NCBI GenBank assembly: GCA_018343915.1
Contig: JABRWF010000001.1
Coordinates: 4,774,001 to 4,838,000 of the forward strand
DNA length: 64,000 bases
Reading direction: 5' to 3'
From: Agroathelia rolfsii
Taxonomy: Eukaryota; Basidiomycota; Agaricomycetes; Amylocorticiales; Amylocorticiaceae
How positions within the stretch are numbered: position 1 is the first letter of the stretch; each line of letters opens with the position of its first letter. Made by a program: the position numbers and the translations under genes. Below are positions 25,287 through 37,139 of this stretch, piece after piece. Under the pieces are notes generated by a model. It was not told the DNA's origin and ran no database searches. It saw only the letters and a list, made by a program, of their open reading frames with translations.

Positions 25287-25566
25287 TCAAACTAACATAT
25301 CATCGTCATGGTTATTCAGGATATTTTTACGGCTCAATTCGGCCATTTGCTCAGGGTCTTCAATAACGCCTGCGGCAAACGATAGCGGCTGCCCCCACAT
25401 CAAGGTTTTGCCTCTTGTTTGCTTGTAACATGAAACTATGCAACCTTTCATCACTACTCAATTTAGCACCCCCAAACAAGCCTGGAAAACCGGTCACGCG
25501 CGTAATGTTCGGAGGAGCAGCCCAGACTAGGTCGTCATGGTCACTCGGAAGAATGCCGGTGGAATA
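25287..25566 (-). pseudogene. Two-exon coding-like fragment, unrecognised family
   Basis: On the minus strand an open stretch 25470-25566 (LPSDHDDLVWAAPPN, then RVTGFPGLFG) joins, across a 58-bp GTGCTA..AGAG intron in correct phase (1), to 25287-25411 (KTLMWGQPLSFAAG, VIEDPEQMAELSRKN, NNHDDD) and a stop. The composition and phase agreement make real coding origin likely. No upstream exon in frame could be joined: there is a stop at 25567-25569, and the frame around 25670-25790 (SPSVFDLGVMMTGSLACIG, YPWEFASL) is suggestive but not linkable. I read it as the 3' end of a gene, probably decayed. No function is proposed. Confidence 0.3.
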
Positions 25567-25569
25567 TTA

Positions 25570-28500
25570 CACCTATACAAAATGACACTGATGTAATTTG
25601 ATGATGATGTACTGAACTGATCAACATCAATACGCGGACCGGGGGATAGAAAGGAAGAGAAGAAGAACCTATGAGGGAGCAGGTGCAGCGAAGCAAATTC
25701 CCAGGGATACCCTATGCAAGCGAGCGAACCAGTCATCATCACACCAAGGTCAAAAACAGATGGTGAACAAATTTGGCTGCCCTGATGATGACTGAAATCG
25801 ATTTTAGTGGATGTCACATAGATAGCGAGCGCCGCTCATACAATACATCCGCAATCTACAGATTTCTCACGTAATTGATGTGCACGCACAAGTATGCCGT
25901 ACATCCATTTCCGCTGTTTTAATACCGATATAGGTATCAAAGGCTATGAAGTCTATTGAGACTATCAATTGTTCCAAATCGATCATGATGAAATGGGACT
26001 TTTTCTTCCCTCTCTCCGCCGCCTATGATCGTTGTTGCCATATGGGCACAGCGGCCTATCCTTGTACAAGCCCCTATGCTAGATATTTGCGTTCAGTCTT
26101 GATATTGTTTACATTTCATTTTTCCATGCTTATAGCCGACTCCAGAGACATGAAGTCGGCCCAGGCGCGGCTCTCGGTAACCGATCGAGGCGGAGATCCC
26201 TTGATCGCGTGCCTTTTTTTCTGCACTATGCGATGCTTTTGCGTTTCAGGATTCCGATTATTTGCATTCAGCGCCTTGTGAGCGACGGTGTCAACAACAA
26301 AGCTCTCTCGGCAAGAGTCAATTTCATAGCAGTGAAAGCGCAGCATGCACGTATTTTCTAGGACCTCCTGTGACTCTATTACCCATATCTATTCGGAGGC
26401 CTACCACTGCTAAACTTAATCGATACCGGCAGATTGATTAGTGAGCCTATACATGCACATTTGAGAAAAGGCAAGGTCCGTGATATTGATGGAGATGCAG
26501 CAAGCAGCAGCACGGGAAAAGGTTGGGCAACCGGCGAAAAGCCGCATTCCGCGGGTCTTTTTGTACCCTTTTATTAGTTCTTTGGCCACCGGAATATTCC
26601 ATGTTAGTGGCTATCATCATATCATGGCGGCAGTCACCGAAAGAGACCGTATTGAAACACTGGACACACGCAAACAACTGTCCATCATATGTGTTCTCAC
26701 TTTTCCTTCTTTGTTTCTTACCTCCGATGTGATATATATATATCTGAGAGAAATCTTGCCTTATTTAGGGACAGAGCACCAAACCAACAACTTTGAAGCT
26801 GATGATGCCGCCGCTGCCGTTGCGTTGCCAAATTTGAATCTTCAAAGTCTTCTTTGCACATCCCTTTCTATCAATATATCCTCGGTATTCCCGGTCCGCC
26901 ATGCGGGCATTCGCCAGCAAGTTTTCCGGCTATAGAGATAAGACAGAGAAGGACGGCATACCATACATTTTTGGACTCTGATCTGTACTTAACTAGCATA
27001 CGATACATGTCAAGTGCCGCCTGCCAAAATTTTCCCTTCTCTAACCTATTTTATTTCTCCAACTCCAACACCACCCTCCCGAAAAAAAGGCCAGCTTGTC
27101 TTGGGGAGTGTATACAAATATGGTCAAACATTATCAGCGCTCCACATAGCAAGTATGAATAAATCATAAACATACGACTGTAAATAATAGTTTCGCCGGG
27201 CTCAAAGTCGACCATGCCTGTATTAGTCAAGCAAAGCCTCTCAGGTAACGATCTCGGTGGATTGAGAAGTTGCATAAGGCCTTCTAGATGTTTCCCTATT
27301 CATATCTTCTACTGGAGTTGGGCGGCACATGAATGGACACAGTTATGTTATCGCTTATGATAGCGGAGAAAGATGCCCCGAAAAAGGAAAAAGAACCCAG
27401 TAGAGGGCTTCATATGGTACATGGTAAATATATGCATCTTTTTTCCCGGTAGAAGCCCTTCCTGACGATAGAAACCGATTAGAGAGGAGGACGGAGAGAA
27501 TGTCCACCGGTGTCCCATTATGACTCCTGGTCTACCCCATGAGCGGATATCTTCTTTACGTATCCAAGAAAAGGCATAGACCTGAAGCAGACACAGGCGA
27601 ACGGTACTAATAGCGGAGGGAGAAGCCTAGCAAGAGATTTCTTGCTCAGATGTATCCGTTAGTGTGGGTCGTACTCGGTACAGCCTAGGCTATAGAGTTG
27701 ATATGCGTTTAAAAACAGTAAGCATATGAATACCTACATGCATGTATGAACAGGCGCTCAAAGCTAGCCGGAAAGGATAATAAATCACATGAGCTTTTCC
27801 ATTTTTGTGGCCAAAGGTAGACCGCGGCTAGTAATTCTGGAAGGAGAAAGAAGTTATATAGGTATGGGCCAAGGGCGACTTATCAACAGAAGTGGAATAA
27901 AATCCTACGGTTTCCCCCTTGAGATAATAATTCTACATCTGCCGACGTGATATATCATATGCTTGCATCTATGTATGCATGTTTACATCTCTAACGCCCG
28001 CTGGAATTGATGTTGTCGTGTATCATATGCAACAAACACAGACGGAGTTGTATCGGATATACACCGAAGCTTTTGATGTGCGTCATGTCGTATAGTAATG
28101 ATGAGCTGTCAGGAGTATCTTGATGTCATTTCCAAGTCGCTTAGTCCTCCACGAGAAACAAGCATGACGAAAAGTTACTCGATCAGGACAAGGTTGACTG
28201 TATGAGGTGTGCGGCGAGGAACGCCTTGCCAAGACCTATGCCCATTCGGCCGTCATACTCCCGAGTCGCAACTTAGAACACTGCATTGGAAGGTAAGGTA
28301 TGTGATGAAGACGATACTGGGAGCTTATAGTTAGCACCCGGTGCTTGTCTGAGACATGTGGCAGGACAAGATACCGGCAAAACAGAATACAACGTCGGAG
28401 CGGGTCAGCCCTCCTTCATCAGGCAATCAGTCGACGTATTTTGAGATGAGTCGGTGTTGATTACGAGGATGTTTGAGTGGTGACGTTCGATTGATATGAG

Positions 28501-29104
28501 GCTTAAAGAGAAGGAACAGGTCAAAGTGAAAGTGCAACAGAATTCTTAAATCGACCACAGGTGGTGACGAGTGATGGGTGGTTCTAGACGCGGGCGAATT
28601 ACTAAGTACGACCGAGTACTAAGCATTTGGGATCAGAATAAGTTATTTTCAACAGATATTTAGGAATTATCTGTAAATTGCCGAGGAAAACAAGGTAGTC
28701 TGCACTCCTTCTGATATTCCCAGGATGCTCTGGCTCCAGGCCATTCATTACAGCGAAAGAGCGACGGTTGCAATAAGATGCACAATACTACTAATGAAGA
28801 CCTTTTTGTGCAAAGAACAAAATGATATGATGATATTATACAAAAAGGAAGGGAAATAGTGTCAAATATTGACAGCATGCATGAAGAAAAATTAAAAATA
28901 AAAGAAAAGGCCGTAAGAATAGGAACAAAGCGCCTCTCTGTTCTTAGGGGAAATTTTAAATGCATAAACAAACATGCCACTGATGGTCTGGAGGAAAATG
29001 AAAACTTAGCTCAACGCACCATCCGCACACGTAAAAATATCTGTCCAGATAGACGTCGACAATGTGCAGAAGGAGAGACGGACAAACGCAGGGCTCCCCC
29101 AGTG
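25570..29104. other. Gene-poor stretch
   Basis: A coding-like minus-strand frame at about 25670-25817 may belong to the fragment at 25.3-25.6 kb. An open frame of 151 codons at 26480-26935 (plus) and its antisense have no motif. Nothing else is supported. Confidence 0.35.
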
Positions 29105-29520
29105 TTAGCCTTTTTTATCATTACTACCAGATGCTTTCCCTCCCGCAGCAGCCTTCTCCTCTTCCTTTTTCTATAAGAGGAATAGTAAGGTGGATTGGAA
29201 GAGCAAAAATGCGAAAGATATAAAATACCTTTTGTTTCGCCCGCAAGATTTCAGCGTCACTGTTGCGAGTAAGTCGATCAGCCCGTATGTTTCGATGAAG
29301 TCCAAAGGGGAGCAAATCCAGGATGACATTCATGGTATAGTTGAATACTCACGCCTCCCTCCTTGCAGCAAGGCTTGATGCACTCTCCTTGGGTTTTTTT
29401 GCCGCAGCAGCCTTTTTCTGGGCCTTCAGACGGTCTTGCTCACGCTGATTACCACCTGTAGTCGGGGAGTTGCAGGACTGTTTCTTATTGGCATGGGCGT
29501 GATAACAGCATACGCGTCAT
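29105..29520 (-). CDS. Small EDRK-rich factor (SERF / 4F5 family) protein
   Basis: Four exons on the minus strand, 29514-29520, 29353-29455, 29229-29259 and 29105-29170, give 68 residues. Introns are 58, 93 and 58 bp with GTATGC, GTGAGT and GTATTT donors and CAG/TAG acceptors, and all phases fit. The first coding exon is 7 nt (ATG ACG C), completing MTRGNQREQDRLKAQKK, the diagnostic start of the 4F5 family. The protein continues with SASSLAARREADAEILRAKQ and a Lys/Glu/Gly-rich tail (KKEEEKAAAGGKASGSNDK). SERF proteins are short, highly charged and intrinsically disordered; in animals they bind RNA and speed amyloid formation, while the fungal role is little known. It is isolated in the gene-poor stretch. 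Confidence 0.85.
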
Positions 29521-32500
29521 TGTTGTCGCTTGAGCTTGTTCGATAAGCAAGAAAAGCGTGCACTACCAATGGATGGAGGAATGGATATAGTCAGATGGAA
29601 CGAGCCCAAGACGCCTGTTGACTTTCTCGTGGGTTTCGGAATCGGCTTTCGGATATAGTGTCCGTTTATGGAAGACTACGGCTAGACCGTGCCGATAAGT
29701 GGATGACGATATCGAGGCTGTCACCGTGTCACTATGTCACATTCACACATTTCATTTTCATCCCAAGCCCTCGCGACCAAACCGGCGGCCCTTTGTTAGC
29801 TGGCAGGTCCTGTCAAATGTCGCGTAACAACACTGGTCTACATGTACATGGTGCAATAATTCATTAGTGCTTGAAAGGGCCGTCTTGGCCTCGATCAGTG
29901 ACTCTTGCTGTATTTGTGTTCATTATGCAATTACACGTATCCATAAAGATGTCGATGGATAGCTCAGCTTCAAGTTGCTTGGCGACTAAGAGAAGCTTAC
30001 AACTTCAGTTCTGCCTTTCCTTTTCGATGAAGCCCAGAGTGATTGCATAACCACTGTCTTCTCGCCCTATCTAGCCCTTGGCTTGCCGTGTACGGATCAG
30101 CATAGTACGATTTCGGAAATGCTCCCTCTACACCTCATCCACTACGCTTGAGGAAATGAGCGATCGCTACGGGGCTCCCTAATTGACACGAGCAATGTGA
30201 TCCACAGAATCGGGTCCTAATCGACCTAATCAACGGACAATGCCTCCGCTCTCCCTGCATATTACCGGAAACGTGTCTCCTTGTCTGCTTTATTGCGGTC
30301 ACCTGGTTTACTTCCATAGGGGGATTCGCTCTTGCGCCCCCTGAGCAGGCCATTCGTTTTCCTGCTTCCCAGGTGGAATGTTGCCACATGACTCGCGTAT
30401 ATATTTGCCCCTGTAGCTCACAACAAACCTCCAAGGAGGGTTCGCGTGATCTGGCGGCGCTCAATCTGGTTCCATTCTACCAAGATGTCGGATTGCTATT
30501 TGTATGACCTTCCAAATGATTGCCCTTTTAAGGCGCTTGTGCTAGTTTAGCGTATACGTACGGTTTCCACTAACTGTATGTTACGCTTCATTTCCAGGGG
30601 GCTGGAGCTGCCCTTAGTAATGAACCTCTTTGCTTACGCGTTTTCTCGTGTTTTCAATTGATCGTCTACTGATGAACTTGTCCAGTGTGGCTATACTGGG
30701 TATACTTACTACCGCTTCTCCCTCGCAACATGGTAAGTTCCCAGTCACCGCGCGCGACAACACGTTACAAACCTGCATTTCTCCACTGACATCAACGTAA
30801 CCTGTGAGTGACATAAATAAGCTACGAGCGTTTGGGTTAGCTCATTAATATTTAACCTCGGCGTTCATTGTCCTTGCCATCTTATGCTACATATCAAGAT
30901 ACCATGACTACAATTGGCGACACGGTGGAACACAAATGTGGCCAGCACGGCCACAAATAGACCCAGAGGCTAGCGTCCGAGTCATATTATGAATGCCACA
31001 ATCGCCGCTGTGCTGCTACGCATAACTGCATTGGGAACCTAGCACACGGGGAGGAATGCTGATGCTGATGATAATACCCACAGCATCTAATTCTTCACCA
31101 ACAATTATTTTGTCACCTTCCGTGACATCATGCGCCCGGAGCGCTATGTCAACTTGACCATGTGCTTATTTTTTTTTTTATCCTACTCACGATCACTTTT
31201 ATTATTACCGGTGGATGATCACAATCCGTGATAGCTTCAGGGGACGGTGAGTGACAAAGATACCGAATAATGTTTATGACCACGTCCATCTAATCGAGAG
31301 TTCTGGACTTTCCAGGCTGAGCGCTTGAATACTACGATTGTCTTATGTATCATATCAAGCAGATCGCGCGGCTTTTTGTCGAATCTCAAAATGCCATCTA
31401 TGAATGTACGTGTGCGCGGACGGAGCCTACAGCACGAAGCACTTGCAGGACAGAACACTATGAATGAATGCCACTGCTTCTTTCTCATGATTATACAGTG
31501 TCAGAAAATCACTATCTCGGATCTCAATCGCGTTGCAAATTGCAAAACCTGAACATTGTTCGTGGAACTTTCCGCGTCCCCCCGGCGGGGCTCCTGGTTG
31601 GCAAACCAACTGGTAAGAGAAACAAACACGCACGTGCATGCTGCATGTCCAGATGTTTTCATTCCTGCATCGCGCGGACAAGCAGGCAAAACTTATATAA
31701 TGCAAACACTGGCATCTTGATCTCACCCTTTACATCTATATCGATATCTTTCCTGTACAAATTTAGAGATTTGAATTGGACCAGCACGGGCACATGATAC
31801 ACGATCACCTAATAGTTCATCCGTTCGTCCGAGTTCATCCGTCGTTTTGCACCATCATCACCAAGGCACCAAAAAGACCTAATCGTACAGCACCATCTTG
31901 ATACATGTTCCCCCAAACTCCGAGAACGGCGCGCTAAACCGACATGGTCTTATCAGACACAGTAGATGATGATGGCACCCCGCCGGTCAGGTGGACGGGC
32001 GAGTGTAGCTGGAGTTATTGACCATCACTATCACCATCTTCCCCACAACTCGGCACAGGCGATGATTGTAACCGGTGGATGCTGTGCATACATTCACCGC
32101 GTTAGGAGGCTCAGAAGGGGAAGTGAGGACCCTGACATACCCCCATTCGACCTTTTCCCCAAAGTGGTCCGTTTTTGTCTGGACTAAGTATAATTTCATG
32201 CCAAACTGAGATTTACTTGGTATATGTTCCTGACACAACTTAGACTTATTAAGCTTTTGGTCCGTCATTCTCCGGACAAATCGGACTAATATTGCAAAAA
32301 AGGTTGAATAAGGTATGCTAGTGTGGAAGAAGAGAGAGAGAGAGCCGGAGAAGTACTTGATGCATGGATGATGCGTAACCCGAATGAAATGGAAATGGTC
32401 CAGAAAAATGCAGTGCAATGTTTTAGATCATTGATGCGCCATGTATGGTATCCTGCCTAGGGTGTTGCTATAATGTAATATTTAATATCCATCCCCAAGA

Positions 32501-34200
32501 CGGCGTAGCGTGCGAGGCTAAGCTATAAAAATAAGTTGGGTATCAAGTCCAAACAGGAGAGCAAACGTGACCATCGCGGCCACTGTCCTGGTTTGGGAAT
32601 CGAGTGCCACCATCGTATACGTCGCCTACCAGAATATTGCCCATGATTTATTATGAATGTGAATATGCATTCCCGAACGGCAGCGGCCGTATTACAGCCA
32701 CCGAGCACAAAAAACACGCGGAGACCGACATAATTACACGTGTGCAATAAGCTGAGGGTCCATACACAGCCCTCAAGTTCCTATAAGCAGGAACTCGCGT
32801 AGACAAGGCACCCGAGCCGCGCAAATGACAATCTGCCTATAACAATGTGATTATCCGGATCTTTTGTGCGGTCAGAGGAGGAAGAAAACAAGGCAGCAAT
32901 CCGCCTGGTTACATTCCGAATAACCTTTTCGTGGGTAAAAGAAACCTCCAGCTGCTTTCCCCTTCCTTTCCTTCCCTCTCATTCCCGGCAGTTATGTGGC
33001 AGTCAGTCACCTGCGGCCCTGATGCCAGTGATTATGATGGCCCTGCCAAGTTTCCTTTTTCATGCACTGCAAGCACACGTCCAAGATCAAATTGAAGAGA
33101 ATCCGTACATTTAATATGGAACTCAGGTCGCTTTTTCTTTTTTCTTTTTTTTTGCTTCTTGTCGCCGTTTCACCGTTGTCGACTATATTCACCGAGGAGA
33201 AGAGAGCCATGACGCCATGATGATAGATTGATAGGCATATGAACGTGTGTGTCCGAGTCGTCCGGCCTGCACCGCGTAGCTATAAAGTGACGATTCCGTG
33301 AATACATCCGAAAAGTATTGATCCGGAGTCCACTCATTGATGATGATATCAATTTGAATATTGCTGTATCTTTTCAAGTATCCCTCATGGCTGTTGTCGC
33401 TATCGTCCACTGGCATCCCAGGTTGCTACTATGCCATATGGTCTACGGCCTGAGCAGTGAGCACGCAGAGGGTCTATCATTCCAAATCTTAATTGCAACT
33501 GAAAGTGGTCATATTCATTTTTCGTTCATTCATCTATTGTGGTTAGCACATTAATCCTGTAAACATTCTGCCGTCAACGCGGAAATGACAGGTTACAACA
33601 CACATACATATATATATATATATATATGCAACCACCCCGTTTACGACGCGAGCCCAATCGCCGGTTTCATACATACTAACCGCTTTCAAACTTGGGGCTG
33701 CTAAGCAAAAACCCGTTTCACATACACACACAAGAACGCACTAAATATTGACATTAACTGACATGATCGGTCAATATCCAAAAAAAAAAAAAAAAAAAAA
33801 AAAAAGTCACACATACACGACTGTACTGCACGTGTACTACACGTGTAAATGAACCCTGATAAGTTTCTGCCGGCGACCCTGTTTTATTGATTACTTACTA
33901 TTGAGAAGACGTGATTGAGAAACACAAGGGCCAATGATGGGTGGTAGTAAATCGTGCAGGGGTTCCCAGACTTTTGGCACTGTCGATCGATGCTCAGCAC
34001 AAGCGCCCATTGGCACTAACAAGCCGCCAGGTGCCGCATTGGCAGTCGCGATACACACGAAAACCTCAACACCGAGGAGCGGGTCAGGTTTATATAGGAT
34101 ATACCGGCGTACAAGAGGATTGTCATCAAGGATATCAATTCATCACGGACACACGAATTTTTTTTTTTGACATGATATGAAAAATAATATCAATTAATGA
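29521..34200. other. Gene-poor stretch with microsatellites
   Basis: No supportable gene. A TA dinucleotide run at about 33609-33627 and an A26 run at 33780-33805 are present. A stretch of about 107 codons open on the plus strand at 30,176-30,500 lacks an ATG and is also open on the minus strand. Confidence 0.4.
33780..33805. repeat. Poly-A tract (26 A)
   Basis: Uninterrupted A26. No coding remnant immediately upstream suggests a retrotransposed transcript. Confidence 0.85.
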
Positions 34201-37139
34201 TGACCAGGATGGCACGTTGTAATGTTTGTTTTTCTGTCTTTCTTTTTTCGTTGATGATGATATGTATCAATGACAGTGATCATCCACTAATTCATAATGA
34301 TGATAACTCAGGGAAGGGTGATATCTCAATAATAATGATAAAGATATGAATGTACGATCCAGTCCAGAGACCATATAATAAGATGATGAATGCGGTCGCT
34401 GTGCCGGTGCAAGCCAATCATCTTACCTCCGTTTTTGAGGAGCCAGGGCGATCAGGGGCGATGGATGATGATGCCCAGTCCGGGGTTTTTTTATGCATTT
34501 ATGGCCGATCTAGAAAGAAGGAAAAAAAGTGAGCCTGAGCGAGTGCACAGCGGACCTCGTCGGAGTCCTGTTCTGCTTCCTACTTAGGAAGGGAGTCTGG
34601 CGTGGCCTTTTGTTTTAGTAGCTGCCGCGCGTCTCTGCCGTTCCGTTGTTGTCACTCGCGCATAGTATCCGCACATTGCAATAGGTATGCGTCATATTGT
34701 TTGGGAGGTATAACTACGCAACTCCACCAGACGGAATGAGCCGAGTCGAGAGGCCGAGAAACAACTGTGCTTACTTACTGACAGACACACACACAGACGT
34801 AATGATATTTCATGTAAATGTACATGTAATATGTTTAAATTGAGATGAGATAGAACGGAACAACAACAATAACAACCGAGTCGAGTCGAGTGGTGTCTGT
34901 CCCATTCCAATTTCAGTTCCAATTCCATCGCCGTAACGGCGATGATGATTATCATGATGAGGGCTAGCGGCGATACAGTGTTATATAGCACGCTTCACAC
35001 AAACGTTGTATTGACCAGCAGTCACAGCAACACATAATCAAACCACTTGATTGTCTCATTTGGATTATAAGCGGTGGGGGCCGCGTGACCAAGCCACCAG
35101 TAGCTATATCATCATCATCATCAGCATCATCATCGCCATCCCTCATCTCCGAGTTTATCCTTTTCATCTGTGTATCTTCTTTCTTCCATCCTTCTTGTTC
35201 TCCTTTCGATACCAGCATTGCTCAGACGCCGTGATGATGACGACGGTGATGTTGATGGGGTCTTGTTGTTGACAGCTATGACGAGGATAAAAAAAAAAGG
35301 TTCATTGAATAAGTAGGCTATAAACATCAAGGGTGTGCTATTTATTTAAGCTAGGCTAGGGCTAGCTTAGCTTAGCTTAGCAGCGGCCGGCAAGCACCCC
35401 CCCCCCCATATACGGCTGTGATGAGCATATCACGGCGCGTATGAGGTATATGTATCGCCCTGGATCGATTGACAGCGCCACGATCAGCAGTATATGTGTG
35501 GGCGGTACCGGAGCCCGTTAATATACCAGAGTGGATAGCGGTAAACGGCAGCAGTAACAGTAGTAGTAGTAGTAAGGACAAGGACAGCAGGGCACAAGGG
35601 GCAAAGGCAAAGCCAGAGACAGGCAGAGACAGGTGTCTCGCCTGAGGAGAGGGGGGCACACAAACGATTATGTCATACCATCTTACTAATAGCATTTGAC
35701 GCATGGTGCAAAAGTGGGCAGAAGAAGAAGACGAGAGAGCCTATGGGGGAGAAGGAAAAAAAAGATGTGCCCCTGAGTCGAGAAGAAGCGATGTCGTCGT
35801 TGACTACGCTGACTGCCGGGGCAAAGAATAGGAGGAAAATGGTCTCTTCACTTTTTTTTTGCTACGTCCGAGCGACGCTTTTCTTATCTACTCGCTGTTG
35901 TGGGTGATGATGATGGGTGCATGTGTCGCATGCGAGCAACAAGCGCGCGAAAGGCGAGAAAGAAACAGAGAATTGTGCATGACAGGGGAAGCCGGGAGCC
36001 CGTGATGGGCAGGCTGGTGATGGGTGATGATGATGATGCTGGATGCATCGATGAATCGATGATGGCCCGGATTTGGATTGGGTTCTGATTCTGGGTCGCT
36101 TTTCGTCCTTTTCGTCGGCTTCGCGATGGGCGATGGCGGGTTTTTGTTTTTGGATGGTGCTTCTTTCTTCCGTCGGCAACTCTGGCTTGAGCCTCCGGTG
36201 GCACGGGAAGATCACATCTGGCGCGGCGGCGCACGAGCTGTCACACACACAGCTCCCATATGATCGCTTTTAGGGTCCGACCATGATCCCACTTCGGTGC
36301 AAGGGCGTGACACATGTCATCCGTTGGGGAAGCATGCTGTCATCGGGTTAATTGGATAGATGGTTAATTTCTTATTACCTCACACGCATAGTGCGGTACA
36401 CGCCCATTTTCCATTTTACTTACTGCTTCGGGGACTGGGACCACAGACATGGCTCGCTATTATTTGACAGACAAGCAACAGGAGGCAAGGAGGCGGGCAG
36501 CTGAAAGGGAGGGGAGGGGAGACCGGAGACAAGCATCTCCACGGACGGACGCGCTGTGCAGGAGGCAGGCAGGCAAGCAGGCAGCAAGCAGCTAGGGCAG
36601 CGGCTAAGCCCCCAGGAGCTGAGCTGCTTGCTGAAGCCATCATCTCGGAGTCGGAGCGATTGGGCGTGTGTTGGTCGCAAGGGGAAGGGAGACCCAAGGG
36701 AGAAAGGGAGAACCGGAAGAGCGGTACACATCGGAAGGAAGCAAAGACTCGGTTAGAATCAAGATTGCGGGCAGGAAGGGAATTTATATTGGGTATTTGG
36801 AGTGATGAGATCTGGATCTGGCAGTGTGTGGCTGTGCTGCTCGGGTTGTGGTTCGTTGACCTGAATGTAGATCACAGAAGACGTTTAGTTTCCCCCCCGC
36901 CCGAGCATTCGGGTCCTGATGCACCTATTCCTTTTTCTTTTTTCCCCATCCTTCGCTAATTTCATATATATATTCGTACTCCTCCAACCCGCGGCAACTC
37001 TTCCTCGCCCGTAGTTCCCCATCCCCTCTGGTCCTCCTTGCTCTCTCTCTCTCTCTCTCCCCCTCGTCGTCCTCTTTCTCCCTCTCTCCCTTTCCCCTTT
37101 TGCTCGTGGACGTGAGCGCTGATACCACACTCCTGCATC
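34201..37139. promoter_or_regulatory. Long upstream region of CYC8
   Basis: About 3 kb with no gene. It has dinucleotide/trinucleotide-like tracts (GAT/ATC around 35108-35138, AGT around 35561-35574), an AGCTT-type short repeat near 35370-35380, a C10 run at 35398-35407, and a CT tract at 37041-37059 followed by pyrimidine-rich sequence to the ATG. Pyrimidine tracts just upstream of the start are usual for fungal core promoters and transcription starts. Confidence 0.4.
37041..37059. repeat. CT microsatellite upstream of CYC8
   Basis: About nine CT units, 80 bp before the CYC8 ATG, inside a longer pyrimidine tract. Confidence 0.8.

Noticed and set aside
26480..26935. 151-codon ORF
   Set aside because: No motif, no splice support, and the antisense strand is also open.
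30135..30500. Overlapping open frames on both strands, about 107-109 codons
   Set aside because: The plus frame has no ATG, the minus frame has no motif, and both being open suggests chance.
33780..33805. Poly-A tract as evidence of a retrotransposed gene
   Set aside because: No coding remnant or target-site duplication is visible next to it.
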